A DNA stretch of 64,000 bases, from contig JBALXS010000009.1 in assembly GCA_036960485.1 (NCBI GenBank), positions 1-64,000 on the forward strand, read 5' to 3'. The translations under genes and the position numbers were made by a program. The DNA is from Rs1 sp036960485 (GTDB lineage Bacteria; Pseudomonadota; Gammaproteobacteria; Pseudomonadales; Balneatricaceae). Below the pieces are notes generated by a model. That model was not told the origin of the DNA. It did no database searches and saw only the letters and a list, made by a program, of their open reading frames with translations. Shown in pieces: positions 51,611-61,764 of this stretch; within the stretch, counting starts at the first letter, position 1, and each line of letters opens with the position of its first letter.

Positions 51611-54163
51611 CTAAGCACTGTCGTGCAGGTATGAATTATCGGGCGTAGCTGATGGTGTAGCGGCTTTGTTTTTTGGCTGATAACTAACAAGCGGTTTTTG
51701 CTTAGCTAAACGCAGTGCATTAGTAACAACAATTAATGAGCTTAAAGACATTCCTATAGCTGCAGCGTAAGGCGCAATTAAGCCAAAAGCGGCTAAAGGC
51801 AACGCCGTAAAGTTGTAACAAATGGCCCAGCCAATATTTTGCTTTATAATCGTTTTAGTTTTTTTAGCCAGCGCTAATCCTTGTATTATTACGCAAAGCT
51901 CACCGTTGGTTAGCACAGCATCGGCATGTGTTTTAGCTAAATCGGAAGCGCTACCCATCGCGATAGAGGTTTGCGCTCCCGCTAAAACGGGTAAATCATT
52001 GATACCATCTCCTACCATCACGACTTTTTTATTGGTGTCTTGTTGAAGAGCTTGGATATATTTAACTTTATCTTCTGGGCTGGCAGATTGACAGACGTTT
52101 TCAATGCCTAAATATTGCGCTATTTCTGCTACATTACTAGAGCTATCTCCCGTTAACATATGTACAGTAATATTTTTTTGCTTTAGAGCATTTATGCAAA
52201 ACAGGCTATCTTCGCGCAGTGTATCTGCAATTAAAAACCAAGCGATGACTTGGTGCTCATCACACAGTAATAACCAATGGCCTGCTTCTTTAGGCATTGA
52301 TATGTCAATGGATTGTGTGGGATAGGGCTGGGTTAAGAGCTGCTCGGCATAATCAGCTTTACCTAAGCGGTAAATAACACCTTCAAAACACCCTTCAATG
52401 CCTTGGCCCAACGTCACTGTTATATCTTTTGTCTGTAAAGTATTTTGAGCGGATAAGTAAGGTTTAAAAGCTTTAGCAATAGGGTGTTCACTGTGCTCTT
52501 CTAACGCTGCAGCAATTGTTAATGCGCGTTGTCGCGTGAATGATGTTCGAACTTGCTCTATTGATAGATTACCTTGGGTTAAAGTACCTGTTTTATCAAA
52601 CACGAAATCGGTGGCTACCGCTAAGCTTTCTAAAACATGACCTCGAGTAATCAGCAAGCCTTGTTGACGCAATGTACCTGTGGCAGTGGTAAGTGCAGTA
52701 GGTGTTGCCAATGACAACGCACAGGGGCAAGTTACTACCAATACCGATAAGGTAATCCAAAATGCTTGTTCAGGATCTACATATAGCCAACTCAAGCTGA
52801 CTATCACAGCTGCTGCAAGTACAAAACTAACAAAATAGTTAGCTACTTTGTCGGCAATCTTCGCAACACTTGGTTTCTCTTCACTGGCACGTTCTAACAA
52901 GCGCACAATAGCAGAAAGCTGCGTTTGTGCACCGATTTCAGTTACGCGTATCTGTATTGGGTTTTCAACATTTAGCGTGCCACCAATAACATTATCGTTT
53001 AGGTTGCGCCGCTTTGGTAAGTATTCGCCTGTTAAAGCCGACTCATCAATACTGGAGTGTCCTTGAGTTATAACTCCATCAGCGGGTACGGCTTGACCAG
53101 GTTTAACTAATATAATATCCGCTACTGCTAAGTCAGCTGCAGGGATTAAGCTTTCAGTAATTATTCCGTCTTCATCAGTGGTTAGTTTTGTAGCGGCTTG
53201 CGGCAATAAATTTTGCAAAGCATTGCCAGCACGGCCAGTGCGGTGTCTTGCTTGCATTTCTAAATAGCGACCAAACAGCAAAAAGAAAGTAAACATCGAC
53301 ACTGAATCGAAGTAGATTTCACCATTTTGGAAAATAGTGGCCCAAGTACTGGCAACATAAGCCCCACAAATAGCAATAGATACCGGAACATCCATACTTA
53401 AGTGGCGAGTTTTAATATCACGTATTGCTGCGACAAAAAACGGGACAGCTGCATAAAATATAATAGGAGTACAAACAATCAAGCTAATCCAACGCAGCCA
53501 GGTTCTGGTTTGATCTTCCATGCCGCTAGAAGCGCCGAAGTATAATGCAACAGCAAGTGTAAGAACTTGCATCATACCAACGCCTGCGATGCCTAAGCGT
53601 CGCATTGCTTTTTTGTGTTCTTTTGCTAGTAATTGCTCTTCTAAGTCAGGGCGATAAGGGTGGCCTAAATAGCCAATTTCGCTAATAGCAGCAAGAATTT
53701 TACTAAGTGGTATTTGGTTTTCATTCCATCTTAATTGTGCTCGATGGTTGGTCATATTTACATTGAAATGAATGACACCTGTAAGTTTCAATAAGTGATG
53801 TTCTAGTAGCCAAATACAAGCTGCACAAGTGATACCTTCAATAACAAGTGTTGCTTCTTTTGTTCCATCTTGACTTATAGTCACAAAAGCTTGCTGTACC
53901 TTTTCGCTATTAAATAAGCTTAACTCTTCGGGGATCAGAGGCTTATTATCCCGAGATAGACTGTTGGCAGTTTGGTTGTCAATATCGCGATGTTTATAGT
54001 AATTATCTAAACCACTACTTAATATCGTTTCTGCGACAGCAGCACAACCTGGGCAGCACATAGCTCTATCAATGCCTTCAATAGTCACTTGATAATCACA
54101 GTGCTGCGGTATGGCCAGTAAACAGTGGTAACAGAGATTATCGGCAACTTTTGCAGGGCTCAT
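51611..54163 (-). CDS. ccoI: Copper-transporting P-type ATPase CcoI
   Basis: CcoI supplies copper for cbb3 oxidase assembly. The protein has 850 residues from ATG 54163; a TTG at 54187 is in frame but would overlap ccoH. The N-terminal zinc-finger-like region (CYHCLLAIP near 13, MCCPGCAAVAE near 35) and the heavy-metal domain GITCAACIWLLE near 110 precede eight membrane helices. TCPCALSLA near 480, DKTGTLT near 524 and VGDGINDLPVL near 705 are the ATPase motifs. CPC is the copper-binding site. It lies between ccoH and ccoS on the minus strand. Confidence 0.95.
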   Translation of the reverse strand: MSPAKVADNLCYHCLLAIPQHCDYQVTIEGIDRAMCCPGCAAVAETILSSGLDNYYKHRDIDNQTANSLSRDNKPLIPEELSLFNSEKVQQAFVTISQDGTKEATLVIEGITCAACIWLLEHHLLKLTGVIHFNVNMTNHRAQLRWNENQIPLSKILAAISEIGYLGHPYRPDLEEQLLAKEHKKAMRRLGIAGVGMMQVLTLAVALYFGASSGMEDQTRTWLRWISLIVCTPIIFYAAVPFFVAAIRDIKTRHLSMDVPVSIAICGAYVASTWATIFQNGEIYFDSVSMFTFFLLFGRYLEMQARHRTGRAGNALQNLLPQAATKLTTDEDGIITESLIPAADLAVADIILVKPGQAVPADGVITQGHSSIDESALTGEYLPKRRNLNDNVIGGTLNVENPIQIRVTEIGAQTQLSAIVRLLERASEEKPSVAKIADKVANYFVSFVLAAAVIVSLSWLYVDPEQAFWITLSVLVVTCPCALSLATPTALTTATGTLRQQGLLITRGHVLESLAVATDFVFDKTGTLTQGNLSIEQVRTSFTRQRALTIAAALEEHSEHPIAKAFKPYLSAQNTLQTKDITVTLGQGIEGCFEGVIYRLGKADYAEQLLTQPYPTQSIDISMPKEAGHWLLLCDEHQVIAWFLIADTLREDSLFCINALKQKNITVHMLTGDSSSNVAEIAQYLGIENVCQSASPEDKVKYIQALQQDTNKKVVMVGDGINDLPVLAGAQTSIAMGSASDLAKTHADAVLTNGELCVIIQGLALAKKTKTIIKQNIGWAICYNFTALPLAAFGLIAPYAAAIGMSLSSLIVVTNALRLAKQKPLVSYQPKNKAATPSATPDNSYLHDSA

Positions 54164-54164
54164 T

Positions 54165-54689
54165 TTACTGGGGTTTCTCTGCGGCAAGGGTAACTTTTAA
54201 TTGAGCGTAAGGAGGGCTAATCGTGCTACCTAATCGCCAGCTCTTATCAATAGGTGTGAGCATTACGTAACGCTTACCTGTTAAAGGAGAAGCGAGAGAG
54301 CCTAGATAAAAAGGTTGATCAGCAACTTGCTTTAAATTAATCGTCAGATCGTATTTTTGATGGGTAGGGGAAACAAAATCGATTTTTAGTTGGCTAGGAT
54401 ATTTAGAGAAATTACCTGTTAACTGAACTGATAAATCCCCCGTGACATTATCAATAGCAATATCGGCGGCTATATTTTTATCAAAAGCAAGTTGCTCTTT
54501 AGTTGGGTCTTTGTAATAACCTCTAGCCATGCGATAGTAATCATCTTTTACGATGCCATCAGAGGAAATAATAGAGACAACGAGGAAGGTGCTTCCGGCG
54601 ATCACGGTTGCTACTAGTGGGATCATTGCTAACAGTAACCAAGGTTGTTTGTACCAAGGGTCAGCTGCGTATTCTTCTTCAGTTTTCAT
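54165..54689 (-). CDS. ccoH: CcoH/FixH-family cbb3 assembly protein
   Basis: CcoH is a single-span membrane protein with a periplasmic domain that joins the assembly complex. The 174 residues have one helix at about 18-42 (LLAMIPLVATVIAGSTFLVV) after PWYKQPW, followed by DGIVKDDYYRMARGY, the FixH motif. The C-terminal domain is beta-rich. It is between ccoG and ccoI. Its stop and the ccoI start are one base apart, so translation is coupled. Confidence 0.9.
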   Translation of the reverse strand: MKTEEEYAADPWYKQPWLLLAMIPLVATVIAGSTFLVVSIISSDGIVKDDYYRMARGYYKDPTKEQLAFDKNIAADIAIDNVTGDLSVQLTGNFSKYPSQLKIDFVSPTHQKYDLTINLKQVADQPFYLGSLASPLTGKRYVMLTPIDKSWRLGSTISPPYAQLKVTLAAEKPQ

Positions 54690-54874
54690 TGATTTAACTT
54701 ACATAGGTGAGATTAGTCGGTAGTACTTACTGCATTGATGCAGTAAATACACTTTAAATTATGGAGTGTTTTAAATAAATATCTGTTAATAAGCTCGCAT
54801 ATATAAAAAAGAGTCATCGGTTTAAGATGTGGTATTGATGAGTAACTAGTACATCATAAATACCATATCCGTTA

Positions 54875-54910
54875 TTGTAAGTTAACGGTGAATAAAAGGC
54901 TAACTTACAA
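54875..54910. other. Hairpin between ccoG and ccoH
   Basis: TTGTAAGTTA (54875-54884) pairs with TAACTTACAA (54901-54910). It lies in the 237-bp space after ccoG on the minus strand. A T-run is absent; it may separate ccoG expression from ccoHIS. Confidence 0.5.
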
Positions 54911-54926
54911 GGTCTTCAGATTAATT

Positions 54927-56351
54927 TTAAAGTGTTGGAGCAATAAACCTACTTTCAATTTCAGAAGTTATTTGTGGGTCAGAAATCGCTTGCACTTTAA
55001 TCAATATGTCAGTTTTTCGCTGCTCAAGCTCATCTAAGTTGGCTCTGATTTGAATCGGATAATCAATTAACTTCCCAGCTTGAACTGAGATAGTTGAATC
55101 ACTTATAAGTTCAATGCCAGCTATACCTTTAACTGAAATGGTGTACTTTAAATCGCGGTTGCTCTTATTGGCAACTTTTAATGTGTAAACATTCTCAATA
55201 ACGTTTTCAGATATCTCATTAAAAAGTTGTCCACGATCACGGTGCACATCAACTTCAATAGGGATGCGCTCAAAAATTATATAAGCAAAATAGGCCATCA
55301 TAGCAATAACTACAATGATATAAATAATCAATTTAGGTCGCAGAATATGGGTTTTTCCACCTTCAAGTGCTGTTTCAGTAGTGTACTTAATTAATCCTTT
55401 TTCATAACCGACTCTGCCCATAATATCATCACAAGCATCAACGCAAGCACCGCAAGCCACACACTCTATTTGTAATCCATCACGAATATCAATGCCAGTA
55501 GGGCAAACATTAACGCAGTGGTTGCAGTCAATACAATCACCTAAGCCTTCAGCTTTGTAATCAATTTTTTTACTACGTTTGCCACGGCTTTCACCACGTT
55601 TTTCATCGTAGGAGATAACCAAGGTATCTTCATCAAACATAACGCTTTGAAAACGTGCATACGGGCACATATATATACATACTTGTTCTCGCATCCAGCC
55701 AGCATTACCGTAGGTGGCAACAGTGATGAAACCTATCCACCAAAATTCCCAAGGACCTAGAGTAAAATTAAAAAAGCTAGGTGTAAGCTCTCTAATAGGT
55801 GTGAAATAGCCGATAAAAGCGATAGCGGAAGTTGTAGCAATAAATAACCAAATCGTGTGTTTGATTGCTTTGCGGATAAACAAATTCTTAGTGAGAGGTT
55901 TTTTATCTTGTTTAATGCGCTGGTTGCGATCGCCTTCAGTAACGCGCTCAGCCCAAATAAACAACCAAGTCCAGACAAATTGTGGGCAGGCGTAACCACA
56001 CCATAATCGACCTGCAAAAACAGTAACTACAAATAACACAAAAGCTAGGATAATGAGTAATCCTGAAAGTAGCATAAAGTCTTGTGGCCAGAAAGTGGCG
56101 TTAAACACGTGGAATTGTCGGCTGGGTAAATCAAATAGTATTGCTTGGCGATCTCCCCACTGTATCCAAGGAAAACCGTAAAACATTATCAGCATTATAG
56201 AGCCCGATATTATACGTAAATTTTTAAAGATACCTTTATAAAATTTAACGTGTATATGCTCGCGTTTCGCGTATAAATCGTAAGAGATGACTTCTTTCTT
56301 AGTTTTTGGAGTGATATCGCTAACTGGAATTTTATTCATGCGGTTGCTCAC
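54927..56351 (-). CDS. ccoG: CcoG, copper-reducing accessory protein of the cbb3 locus
   Basis: The second CcoG of the window, 474 residues, in the usual place beside ccoNOQP. Five membrane segments (first near 48-66), CGYACPQFVWTW near 118 and the ferredoxin part CIDCNHCVNVCPTGIDIRDG near 273, then CVACGACVDACDD near 299, are canonical, including the Pro-Thr-Gly after the fourth Cys that the orphan copy lacks. The C-terminal Ig-like domain ends it. Start GTG 56351 is assumed; ATG 56339 is an alternative. Confidence 0.93.
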   Translation of the reverse strand: MSNRMNKIPVSDITPKTKKEVISYDLYAKREHIHVKFYKGIFKNLRIISGSIMLIMFYGFPWIQWGDRQAILFDLPSRQFHVFNATFWPQDFMLLSGLLIILAFVLFVVTVFAGRLWCGYACPQFVWTWLFIWAERVTEGDRNQRIKQDKKPLTKNLFIRKAIKHTIWLFIATTSAIAFIGYFTPIRELTPSFFNFTLGPWEFWWIGFITVATYGNAGWMREQVCIYMCPYARFQSVMFDEDTLVISYDEKRGESRGKRSKKIDYKAEGLGDCIDCNHCVNVCPTGIDIRDGLQIECVACGACVDACDDIMGRVGYEKGLIKYTTETALEGGKTHILRPKLIIYIIVVIAMMAYFAYIIFERIPIEVDVHRDRGQLFNEISENVIENVYTLKVANKSNRDLKYTISVKGIAGIELISDSTISVQAGKLIDYPIQIRANLDELEQRKTDILIKVQAISDPQITSEIESRFIAPTL

Positions 56352-56481
56352 TATTTGGCTTGATTCTTGTCTGTCAGTCGTTGGGTTTTAAAATAATTAT
56401 AATATGAAATTGTTCTATTTCTTTATTGTAATAATATCACTAGAAGCAAAGCTGTTTATGGTTTTGTAAGCTATAAAGAAA

Positions 56482-56516
56482 AAAAAAGCGTTATAACAAT
56501 GCTATAACGCTTTTTT
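56482..56516. terminator. Terminator after ccoP
   Basis: AAAAAAGCGTTATA pairs with TATAACGCTTTTTT around a 7-base loop, with T-runs on both strands. It closes the ccoNOQP operon, so ccoGHIS needs its own promoter in 56352-56481. Confidence 0.9.
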
Positions 56517-56531
56517 ATATTGGTTAGTTAA

Positions 56532-57434
56532 TTATTTATCTTTATTAGATAAACTATAAACGTAACCCGATATTAAGTTGATTTTATCTTCACTTAATAA
56601 ATCTTTGTGGGCAGGCATAACACCGCTACGACCAGTACGAATAGTATGCGCTACTTTTTCGTATGATCCACCGTATAACCATGTGTTATCTGTTAGGTTA
56701 GGTGCTCCCAAAGCTTGAGTTCCCTTGCCTTCTGTGCCGTGACAAGCGATACAAAGAGCTTGGAATTTCGGTTTTGCTCTAGCAACCGCATCAGCGTCAA
56801 TGTTTTCAGTACCAGATAAGCTTAATACGTAGCTAGTCATATCTCTAACGCCTGACTCGCCTAAAACAGAGCCCCAAGCTGGCATAGATCCAATTCTACC
56901 GTTGGTAATAGTTGTTTTAATAGTGTCAATACTGCCACCATATAACCAATTATTATCGGTTAAGTTTGGAAAGCCGTAAGCGCCGGTAGCAGCTGTACCA
57001 TGACAGACAGTACAATTGTTAGCGAACATACGTTGACCCATTAACAAGCCAGCGCGGTTTTCTTCTTTTAAAAGTTCTTGTGCAGGAAGAGCTGCGTACT
57101 TAGCAAATACTGGTGCGTATGTGTCATTTGCATATTGTACTTCTTCTTCCCACTGACCTGTAGATGTCCAGCCTATAAGTCCTTTAAAGTTACCCAAACC
57201 TGGGTAAGCGATCAAGTAACCAAGTGAATAAACAATAGTACCCATAAACAAGTATAACCACCAGCTAGGTAATGGGTTATCTAATTCACCAATGCCATCA
57301 AATTCATGGCCTGTGGTTTCTTCAGTAGCATCTTTGAACTTCTCGCTTTTACGCACTGAATATAGTAAAGCTGTACAGCCGAATATAACGGCTAAAGTAA
57401 TGATGGATATCCAAGCACTCCAAAAAGGGCTCAT
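56532..57434 (-). CDS. ccoP: Cbb3 oxidase subunit CcoP, diheme cytochrome c
   Basis: CcoP passes electrons to CcoN. The 300-residue protein has an N-terminal membrane region with two helices (near 7-25 and 58-78) and two cytochrome c domains. Heme motifs are CTVCH near 140 and CIACH near 227. Axial Met ligands are probably in IGSMPAWG and SGVMPAHK. It overlaps the end of ccoQ by 4 bp and ends before a strong terminator. Confidence 0.95.
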   Translation of the reverse strand: MSPFWSAWISIITLAVIFGCTALLYSVRKSEKFKDATEETTGHEFDGIGELDNPLPSWWLYLFMGTIVYSLGYLIAYPGLGNFKGLIGWTSTGQWEEEVQYANDTYAPVFAKYAALPAQELLKEENRAGLLMGQRMFANNCTVCHGTAATGAYGFPNLTDNNWLYGGSIDTIKTTITNGRIGSMPAWGSVLGESGVRDMTSYVLSLSGTENIDADAVARAKPKFQALCIACHGTEGKGTQALGAPNLTDNTWLYGGSYEKVAHTIRTGRSGVMPAHKDLLSEDKINLISGYVYSLSNKDK

Positions 57435-57628
57435 GGTGTTTCTCTCCTTTCATTGTTCATGGGCTTATCCTCGTTGGATGCTTCATCAAATTCCTTCTCT
57501 TCAAAAGGCAAATTGGCAGCACTATCAAACCCTTTTTTATTACCAGGCAATAATACCCAGACAAAAAGTGCTAAGAATGTAATTAACATTACAACGGGTA
57601 TATAAGGACCGTAAACTTCGTAACTCAC
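57431..57628 (-). CDS. ccoQ: Cbb3 oxidase subunit CcoQ
   Basis: CcoQ is a small membrane subunit that stabilises the CcoP association. Its 65 residues have one helix, about 9-29 (YIPVVMLITFLALFVWVLLP), followed by GNKKGFDSAANLPFEE, the usual charged tail. It is between ccoO (6 bp away) and ccoP (4-bp overlap). Confidence 0.93.
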   Translation of the reverse strand: MSYEVYGPYIPVVMLITFLALFVWVLLPGNKKGFDSAANLPFEEKEFDEASNEDKPMNNERRETP

Positions 57629-57634
57629 AATTAA

Positions 57635-58255
57635 TTACCGTTTATTGCTATAAACTGAATGTTTTTTACCTAAAGATTGTAAGTAAGCGATTACCGCTTC
57701 AATCTCATATTTACCGGCTACTTGATCTTGCGCAGTTTCAATATCTTCAGCTGTGTAAGGTACGCCGAACTTGGTAAATAACTCTAATTTTGCCTTTGTA
57801 TCTTCACCCGTTAGTTTGTTTTTAAACAACCATGGGTAACTTGGCATTTTCGACTCAGGTACAACATCACGAGGATTGTATAAGTGAGCACGATGCCAGT
57901 CATCTGAGTAACGCGCACCAACACGAGCCAAATCAGGACCAGTACGTTTTGAACCCCAAAGGAAAGGGTGTTCCCATACAAATTCGTTAGCAGTAGAGAA
58001 CTGACCGTAACGTTCTGTTTCAGCTCTGAAAGGGCGAATCATCTGTGAGTGACATACATGACAACCTTCACGGATATAAATATCTCTACCTTCCATTTCT
58101 AACGGAGTGTAAGGCTTAAGCCCTTCGATAGGCTTAGTTGTTGAAATTTGGAAAAAGAGCGGAACAATTTCTGCCAACCCTCCACCACTAATAACCAAAA
58201 TTATTAGCAGTGCCATTATTCCAACATGTTTTTCAATCGTTTCGTGTTTTAACAT
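57635..58255 (-). CDS. ccoO: Cbb3 oxidase subunit CcoO, monoheme cytochrome c
   Basis: CcoO has 206 residues with one N-terminal helix (GIMALLIILVISGGGLAEIV, about 12-31). The heme motif CHVCHS is near 62 (REGCHVCHSQMIRPF), followed by AETERYGQFSTANEF and RTGPDLARVGARYS, all family hallmarks. Axial Met is probably in ESKMPSYPWL near 135. It follows ccoN by 12 bp. Confidence 0.96.
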   Translation of the reverse strand: MLKHETIEKHVGIMALLIILVISGGGLAEIVPLFFQISTTKPIEGLKPYTPLEMEGRDIYIREGCHVCHSQMIRPFRAETERYGQFSTANEFVWEHPFLWGSKRTGPDLARVGARYSDDWHRAHLYNPRDVVPESKMPSYPWLFKNKLTGEDTKAKLELFTKFGVPYTAEDIETAQDQVAGKYEIEAVIAYLQSLGKKHSVYSNKR

Positions 58256-58267
58256 TGTGTTGGCTCC

Positions 58268-59698
58268 TTAAGCAGCTTGAGGGATGGTGTTGTCAATAGC
58301 AGTGTTTTTAGTACTGCGGACAGTGCGCCAAGTGTTATAGGCCATGACTAACATGCCTGCAACCCATAATACGCCACCTAACCAACGGACAAAGTAACCT
58401 GGATGACTCGCTTCAAGTGCTTCAACAAAGCTATAAGTTAAAGTGCCATCGGCATTAACAGCACGCCACATTAGACCTTGTAGAATTCCGTTAACCCACA
58501 TAGCACAGATGTAAAGTACAGTACCGGCTGTTGCTAACCAAAAATGAATATTAATCAAGTTGGTACTGAACATCGCTTCTTTGCCAAATACTTTTGGCAC
58601 CATGTGATACGTTGCACCGACAGAAATCATAGCAACCCAGCCTAAAGCACCTGCGTGTACGTGCCCTACAGTCCAGTCAGTAAAGTGTGAAAGGGCGTTA
58701 ACCGTTTTAATCGCCATCATCGGCCCTTCAAAGGTCGACATACCATAGAAAGAAAGGGAGACAACTAAGAATCTTAAAATAGGATCAGTACGTAATTTGT
58801 GCCAAGCGCCTGATAAAGTCATCATACCATTAATCATACCACCCCAAGAAGGAGCTAGTAGAATCAAAGACATAACCATTGCTACAGATTGAGTCCAATC
58901 AGGAAGCGCTGTGTAATGAAGGTGATGCCCACCTGCCCACATGTAGGTCGCTATCAACGCCCAGAAATGCACAATTGAAAGGCGGTAAGAATAAATAGGA
59001 CGACCAGATTGCTTTGGTACGAAGTAATACATCATACCTAAGAAGCCAGCTGTTAAGAAAAAGCCTACTGCATTGTGTCCGTACCACCACTGTACCATTG
59101 CATCAATAGCACCTGGATATACAGAGTATGATTTCCACATAGAAATTGGCACCGCGGCACTGTTTACAACATGCAACACTGTAACAACGATAATGAAGGC
59201 CATAAAGAACCAGTTGCCTACATAAATATGCGAGGTTTTACGCTGGTGTACCGTTCCTACAAATACGATTAGGTAAGATATCCAAACAATAGCAATCAAA
59301 ATATCAATTGGCCATTCAAGCTCAGCATATTCTTTAGTAGAGGTTAAGCCTAGAGGTAAGGTAATCGCTGCTAGAACAATGACTAACTGCCAACCCCAAA
59401 AAGTAAATGGAACTAACCATCCGCCAAATAGTCTAGTTTGACATGTGCGTTGTACAACATAGTAAGAAGTAGCGAATAGTGCGCTGCCACCAAATGCAAA
59501 TATTACTGCATTAGTGTGAAGCGGACGTAATCGGCCAAAACTTAGCCAAGCGGTATCGAAATTTAATTGTGGCCAAACCAATTGCGCAGCAATAAGAAGA
59601 CCGACGGACATGCCGACGATTCCCCAAACTACTGTCATAATTGAAAATTGGCGCACTATTTTATAGTCGTAAGTGGTGCGTGCAGTTTCAATGCTCAT
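58268..59698 (-). CDS. ccoN: Cbb3 oxidase catalytic subunit CcoN
   Basis: CcoN is the heme b/heme b3-CuB subunit reducing O2 to water in a high-affinity terminal oxidase. It has 476 residues and about twelve helices. RPLHTNAVIFAFGG near 60 holds a heme His, YGHNAVGFFLTAGFLGM near 205 the CuB-ligand His, GGHHLHYTALPDW near 255 more CuB ligands, and DWTVGHVHAGALGWVAM near 343 the heme His pair. The family-specific cross-link Tyr is in YSYRLSIVHF. It begins the ccoNOQP operon, which points to growth at low oxygen. Confidence 0.97.
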   Translation of the reverse strand: MSIETARTTYDYKIVRQFSIMTVVWGIVGMSVGLLIAAQLVWPQLNFDTAWLSFGRLRPLHTNAVIFAFGGSALFATSYYVVQRTCQTRLFGGWLVPFTFWGWQLVIVLAAITLPLGLTSTKEYAELEWPIDILIAIVWISYLIVFVGTVHQRKTSHIYVGNWFFMAFIIVVTVLHVVNSAAVPISMWKSYSVYPGAIDAMVQWWYGHNAVGFFLTAGFLGMMYYFVPKQSGRPIYSYRLSIVHFWALIATYMWAGGHHLHYTALPDWTQSVAMVMSLILLAPSWGGMINGMMTLSGAWHKLRTDPILRFLVVSLSFYGMSTFEGPMMAIKTVNALSHFTDWTVGHVHAGALGWVAMISVGATYHMVPKVFGKEAMFSTNLINIHFWLATAGTVLYICAMWVNGILQGLMWRAVNADGTLTYSFVEALEASHPGYFVRWLGGVLWVAGMLVMAYNTWRTVRSTKNTAIDNTIPQAA

Positions 59699-60530
59699 GT
59701 AAGTTTCTCATCAATAAGCGGTTATTAAATTATTATTAAGCTAATTATCTTGGAATAACCCTATTTTTTCAATGGAATTCAAGTAACTAATCAATAAATA
59801 TGTTTTTTTTTGAAAAAAAGCTGTCCTATATCATTTGTTGCTAGCTTTTTGAGATGCCATACATTGCTATAGGTGTCGTTTTAGAACAATTACTTTAATG
59901 TTTTGTCGTTAATGCCCGTAAAACATTCAGATAGCAGTGCTTAGTGCGCAAAAATAACGGAAATACTTTTATATATTGGGTTCTGCTTTTTAAAAACAAA
60001 AAACGTTTGTAACTTGTTATATTTACTTAAAGGTTAGTGTAGCAAACAGCCATCGCTAATGTTTAAATTTTTAACAAGATATTTGGCATAGATTATAAAC
60101 ATACTAAGGCGATTGATAAATGGGCTCCGATTGATTAATTGACATAATGTTAAAAAACTCGGAAATACCGTATTTAAGCTACCTCTAACTGATTTCTATT
60201 CGTAATAGGTATTGGCTAATGATTGATTTGAGTGTTCAAAACTAACAGTTTTATCACTAAATCTCTGAATTTCTAATGACAATATCTGTATGATAGTTCC
60301 GCCAAATATGGTTATTTACTTAGTGTTAGTTGATTTTTTATCCGGAAACGAAAACGTAGCGAAAGTGGTTTAATGATTCAAAATGCGTGCTACTAGATAT
60401 GGGTGTTTGGTTTTTTCAGGTTGGTATGTCTAGTGGTGTGGAAATTGATTCAGTGGGATGTTCGCAGTAGATAGCTGTTTTTTTAGTTTAGTAGTTTGAC
60501 ATTAGTATTGAATTGTTAAAGGTTTTAATC
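59699..60530. other. Long divergent intergenic region before ccoN
   Basis: About 830 bp between ccoN (minus) and a hydrolase gene (plus), AT-rich. It should carry the ccoN promoter. I searched for an FNR/ANR site TTGAT-N4-ATCAA and found none with both halves; the closest, near 60130, matches only one half. No gene remnant was recognised. Confidence 0.5.
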
Positions 60531-61166
60531 ATGCAGTTATTAGTAGAAGGTAGTGCTTGTTCAGGAATTGTTATTTTAGCTCATGGAGCAGGAATGCCAA
60601 TGGATCATCCTTTTATGCAACAGGTTACTGATCAACTAGTCAGTATAGGATTGCAGGTAGTTAGATTCGAATTCCCTTATATGGCGCAGAGGCGTGTAAC
60701 AGGCAGAAAATTATTGCCAGATAAGCTGCCAGTGTTAATTGCTTCTTTTAAAGAAGCTATTTCCAAGGTGAAAAGTGATGTGGAAAGCCAGTCAAATTCA
60801 AAGCAAATACGAGTTTATTTAGCTGGCAAATCCTTGGGAGGAAGGGTTGCTACTATCATGGCCTGTACGGAATCCGTGGCTGGTGTTTTTGTGTATGGTT
60901 ATCCATTCCATCCAATTAACAAACCAGATCGATTAAGGGTTGAGCATTTGCAAAATATCGATACGCAAATACACATATATCAAGGTGAAAGAGATAAGCT
61001 TGGAAATGCAGATGAAGTTGAGAATTATACACTGAGCAGTAAAGTGACTGTGGAATGGTTAGCGGATGGCGATCATGATCTTAAGCCCAGAGTTCGCTCA
61101 GGATTCACTCAGCAGCAACATATGAAAAGTGTTTTAAGCAAAATAGACTATATTATTAATAGTTGA
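60531..61166 (+). CDS. KANL3/Tex30-like alpha/beta hydrolase
   Basis: A 211-residue alpha/beta hydrolase of the small KANL3/Tex30 bacterial group. From ATG 60531, with AAGG upstream, SGIVILAHGAGMPMDHPFM near 10-28, RFEFPYMAQRR near 45 and the nucleophile GKSLGG with Ser at 101 are visible. The acid and His are likely in YQGERDKLG near 157 and DGDHDLKPR near 181. The substrate is unknown. It is divergent from ccoN. Confidence 0.85.
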   Translation: MQLLVEGSACSGIVILAHGAGMPMDHPFMQQVTDQLVSIGLQVVRFEFPYMAQRRVTGRKLLPDKLPVLIASFKEAISKVKSDVESQSNSKQIRVYLAGKSLGGRVATIMACTESVAGVFVYGYPFHPINKPDRLRVEHLQNIDTQIHIYQGERDKLGNADEVENYTLSSKVTVEWLADGDHDLKPRVRSGFTQQQHMKSVLSKIDYIINS

Positions 61167-61339
61167 TTCACAAAGTTTGTAATTTATACCATTGAAGCTA
61201 TGGCTCAGTAGGATATTTATAGATTAGCTTTCTCTTCATAAAAAAATTTGCGACAATAGGCGTCTTTATGAATTCTCTGGCATTTGGGTGCTAAGAAAAT
61301 TTTGATTAAGTTTTTATATAATTGATTTATGGTTTATTT

Positions 61340-61588
61340 ATGCTCGATTTAAAGGTAGATAGTGTTTTAGATACGCAGGGCCTATATTGCCCAGAACCTG
61401 TAATGATGTTGCATAGTAAGATACGAGATATGGAAATTGGTGAAACTTTACTGGTAGAGGCAACAGATCCATCTACCGTTAGAGATATACCAAAGTTTTG
61501 TTTGTTTTTGGGGCATGAGCTTATCAGTCATACTGAACAACAAAATGCGTACCAATACTATATCCGTAAAGGAGAGGATGGTAAGTAA
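61340..61588 (+). CDS. tusA: Sulfur carrier protein TusA
   Basis: TusA carries a persulfide for tRNA 2-thiouridine modification and molybdenum-cofactor sulfur supply. The 82-residue protein has the CPxP motif DTQGLYCPEPVMMLH with the persulfide Cys at 17. The second half (VEATDPSTVRDIPKFCLFLG) fits the family. Start ATG 61340 is preferred to the TTG-type start 18 bp upstream. No tusBCD is near, which is usual because tusA often stands alone. Confidence 0.95.
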   Translation: MLDLKVDSVLDTQGLYCPEPVMMLHSKIRDMEIGETLLVEATDPSTVRDIPKFCLFLGHELISHTEQQNAYQYYIRKGEDGK

Positions 61589-61764
61589 ATGAGTGCTAAA
61601 GTTACATCAAATTCAATTTTAACCTAATTTTAATATTGTCGTTTGGTTATTGGTGTTATTCTATCGCCCGTAACAAAAGTAAACTAATTCAAAATACCAG
61701 TTTAAGTAACTTAATTATGTATGCATATTTAAGTACTAATTAAGTAACTATCGAGAGCAGTGCT

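Noticed and set aside
60120..60160. FNR-like site before ccoN
   Set aside because: TTGATTAATTGACA matches only one half of TTGAT-N4-ATCAA, so it is not called.
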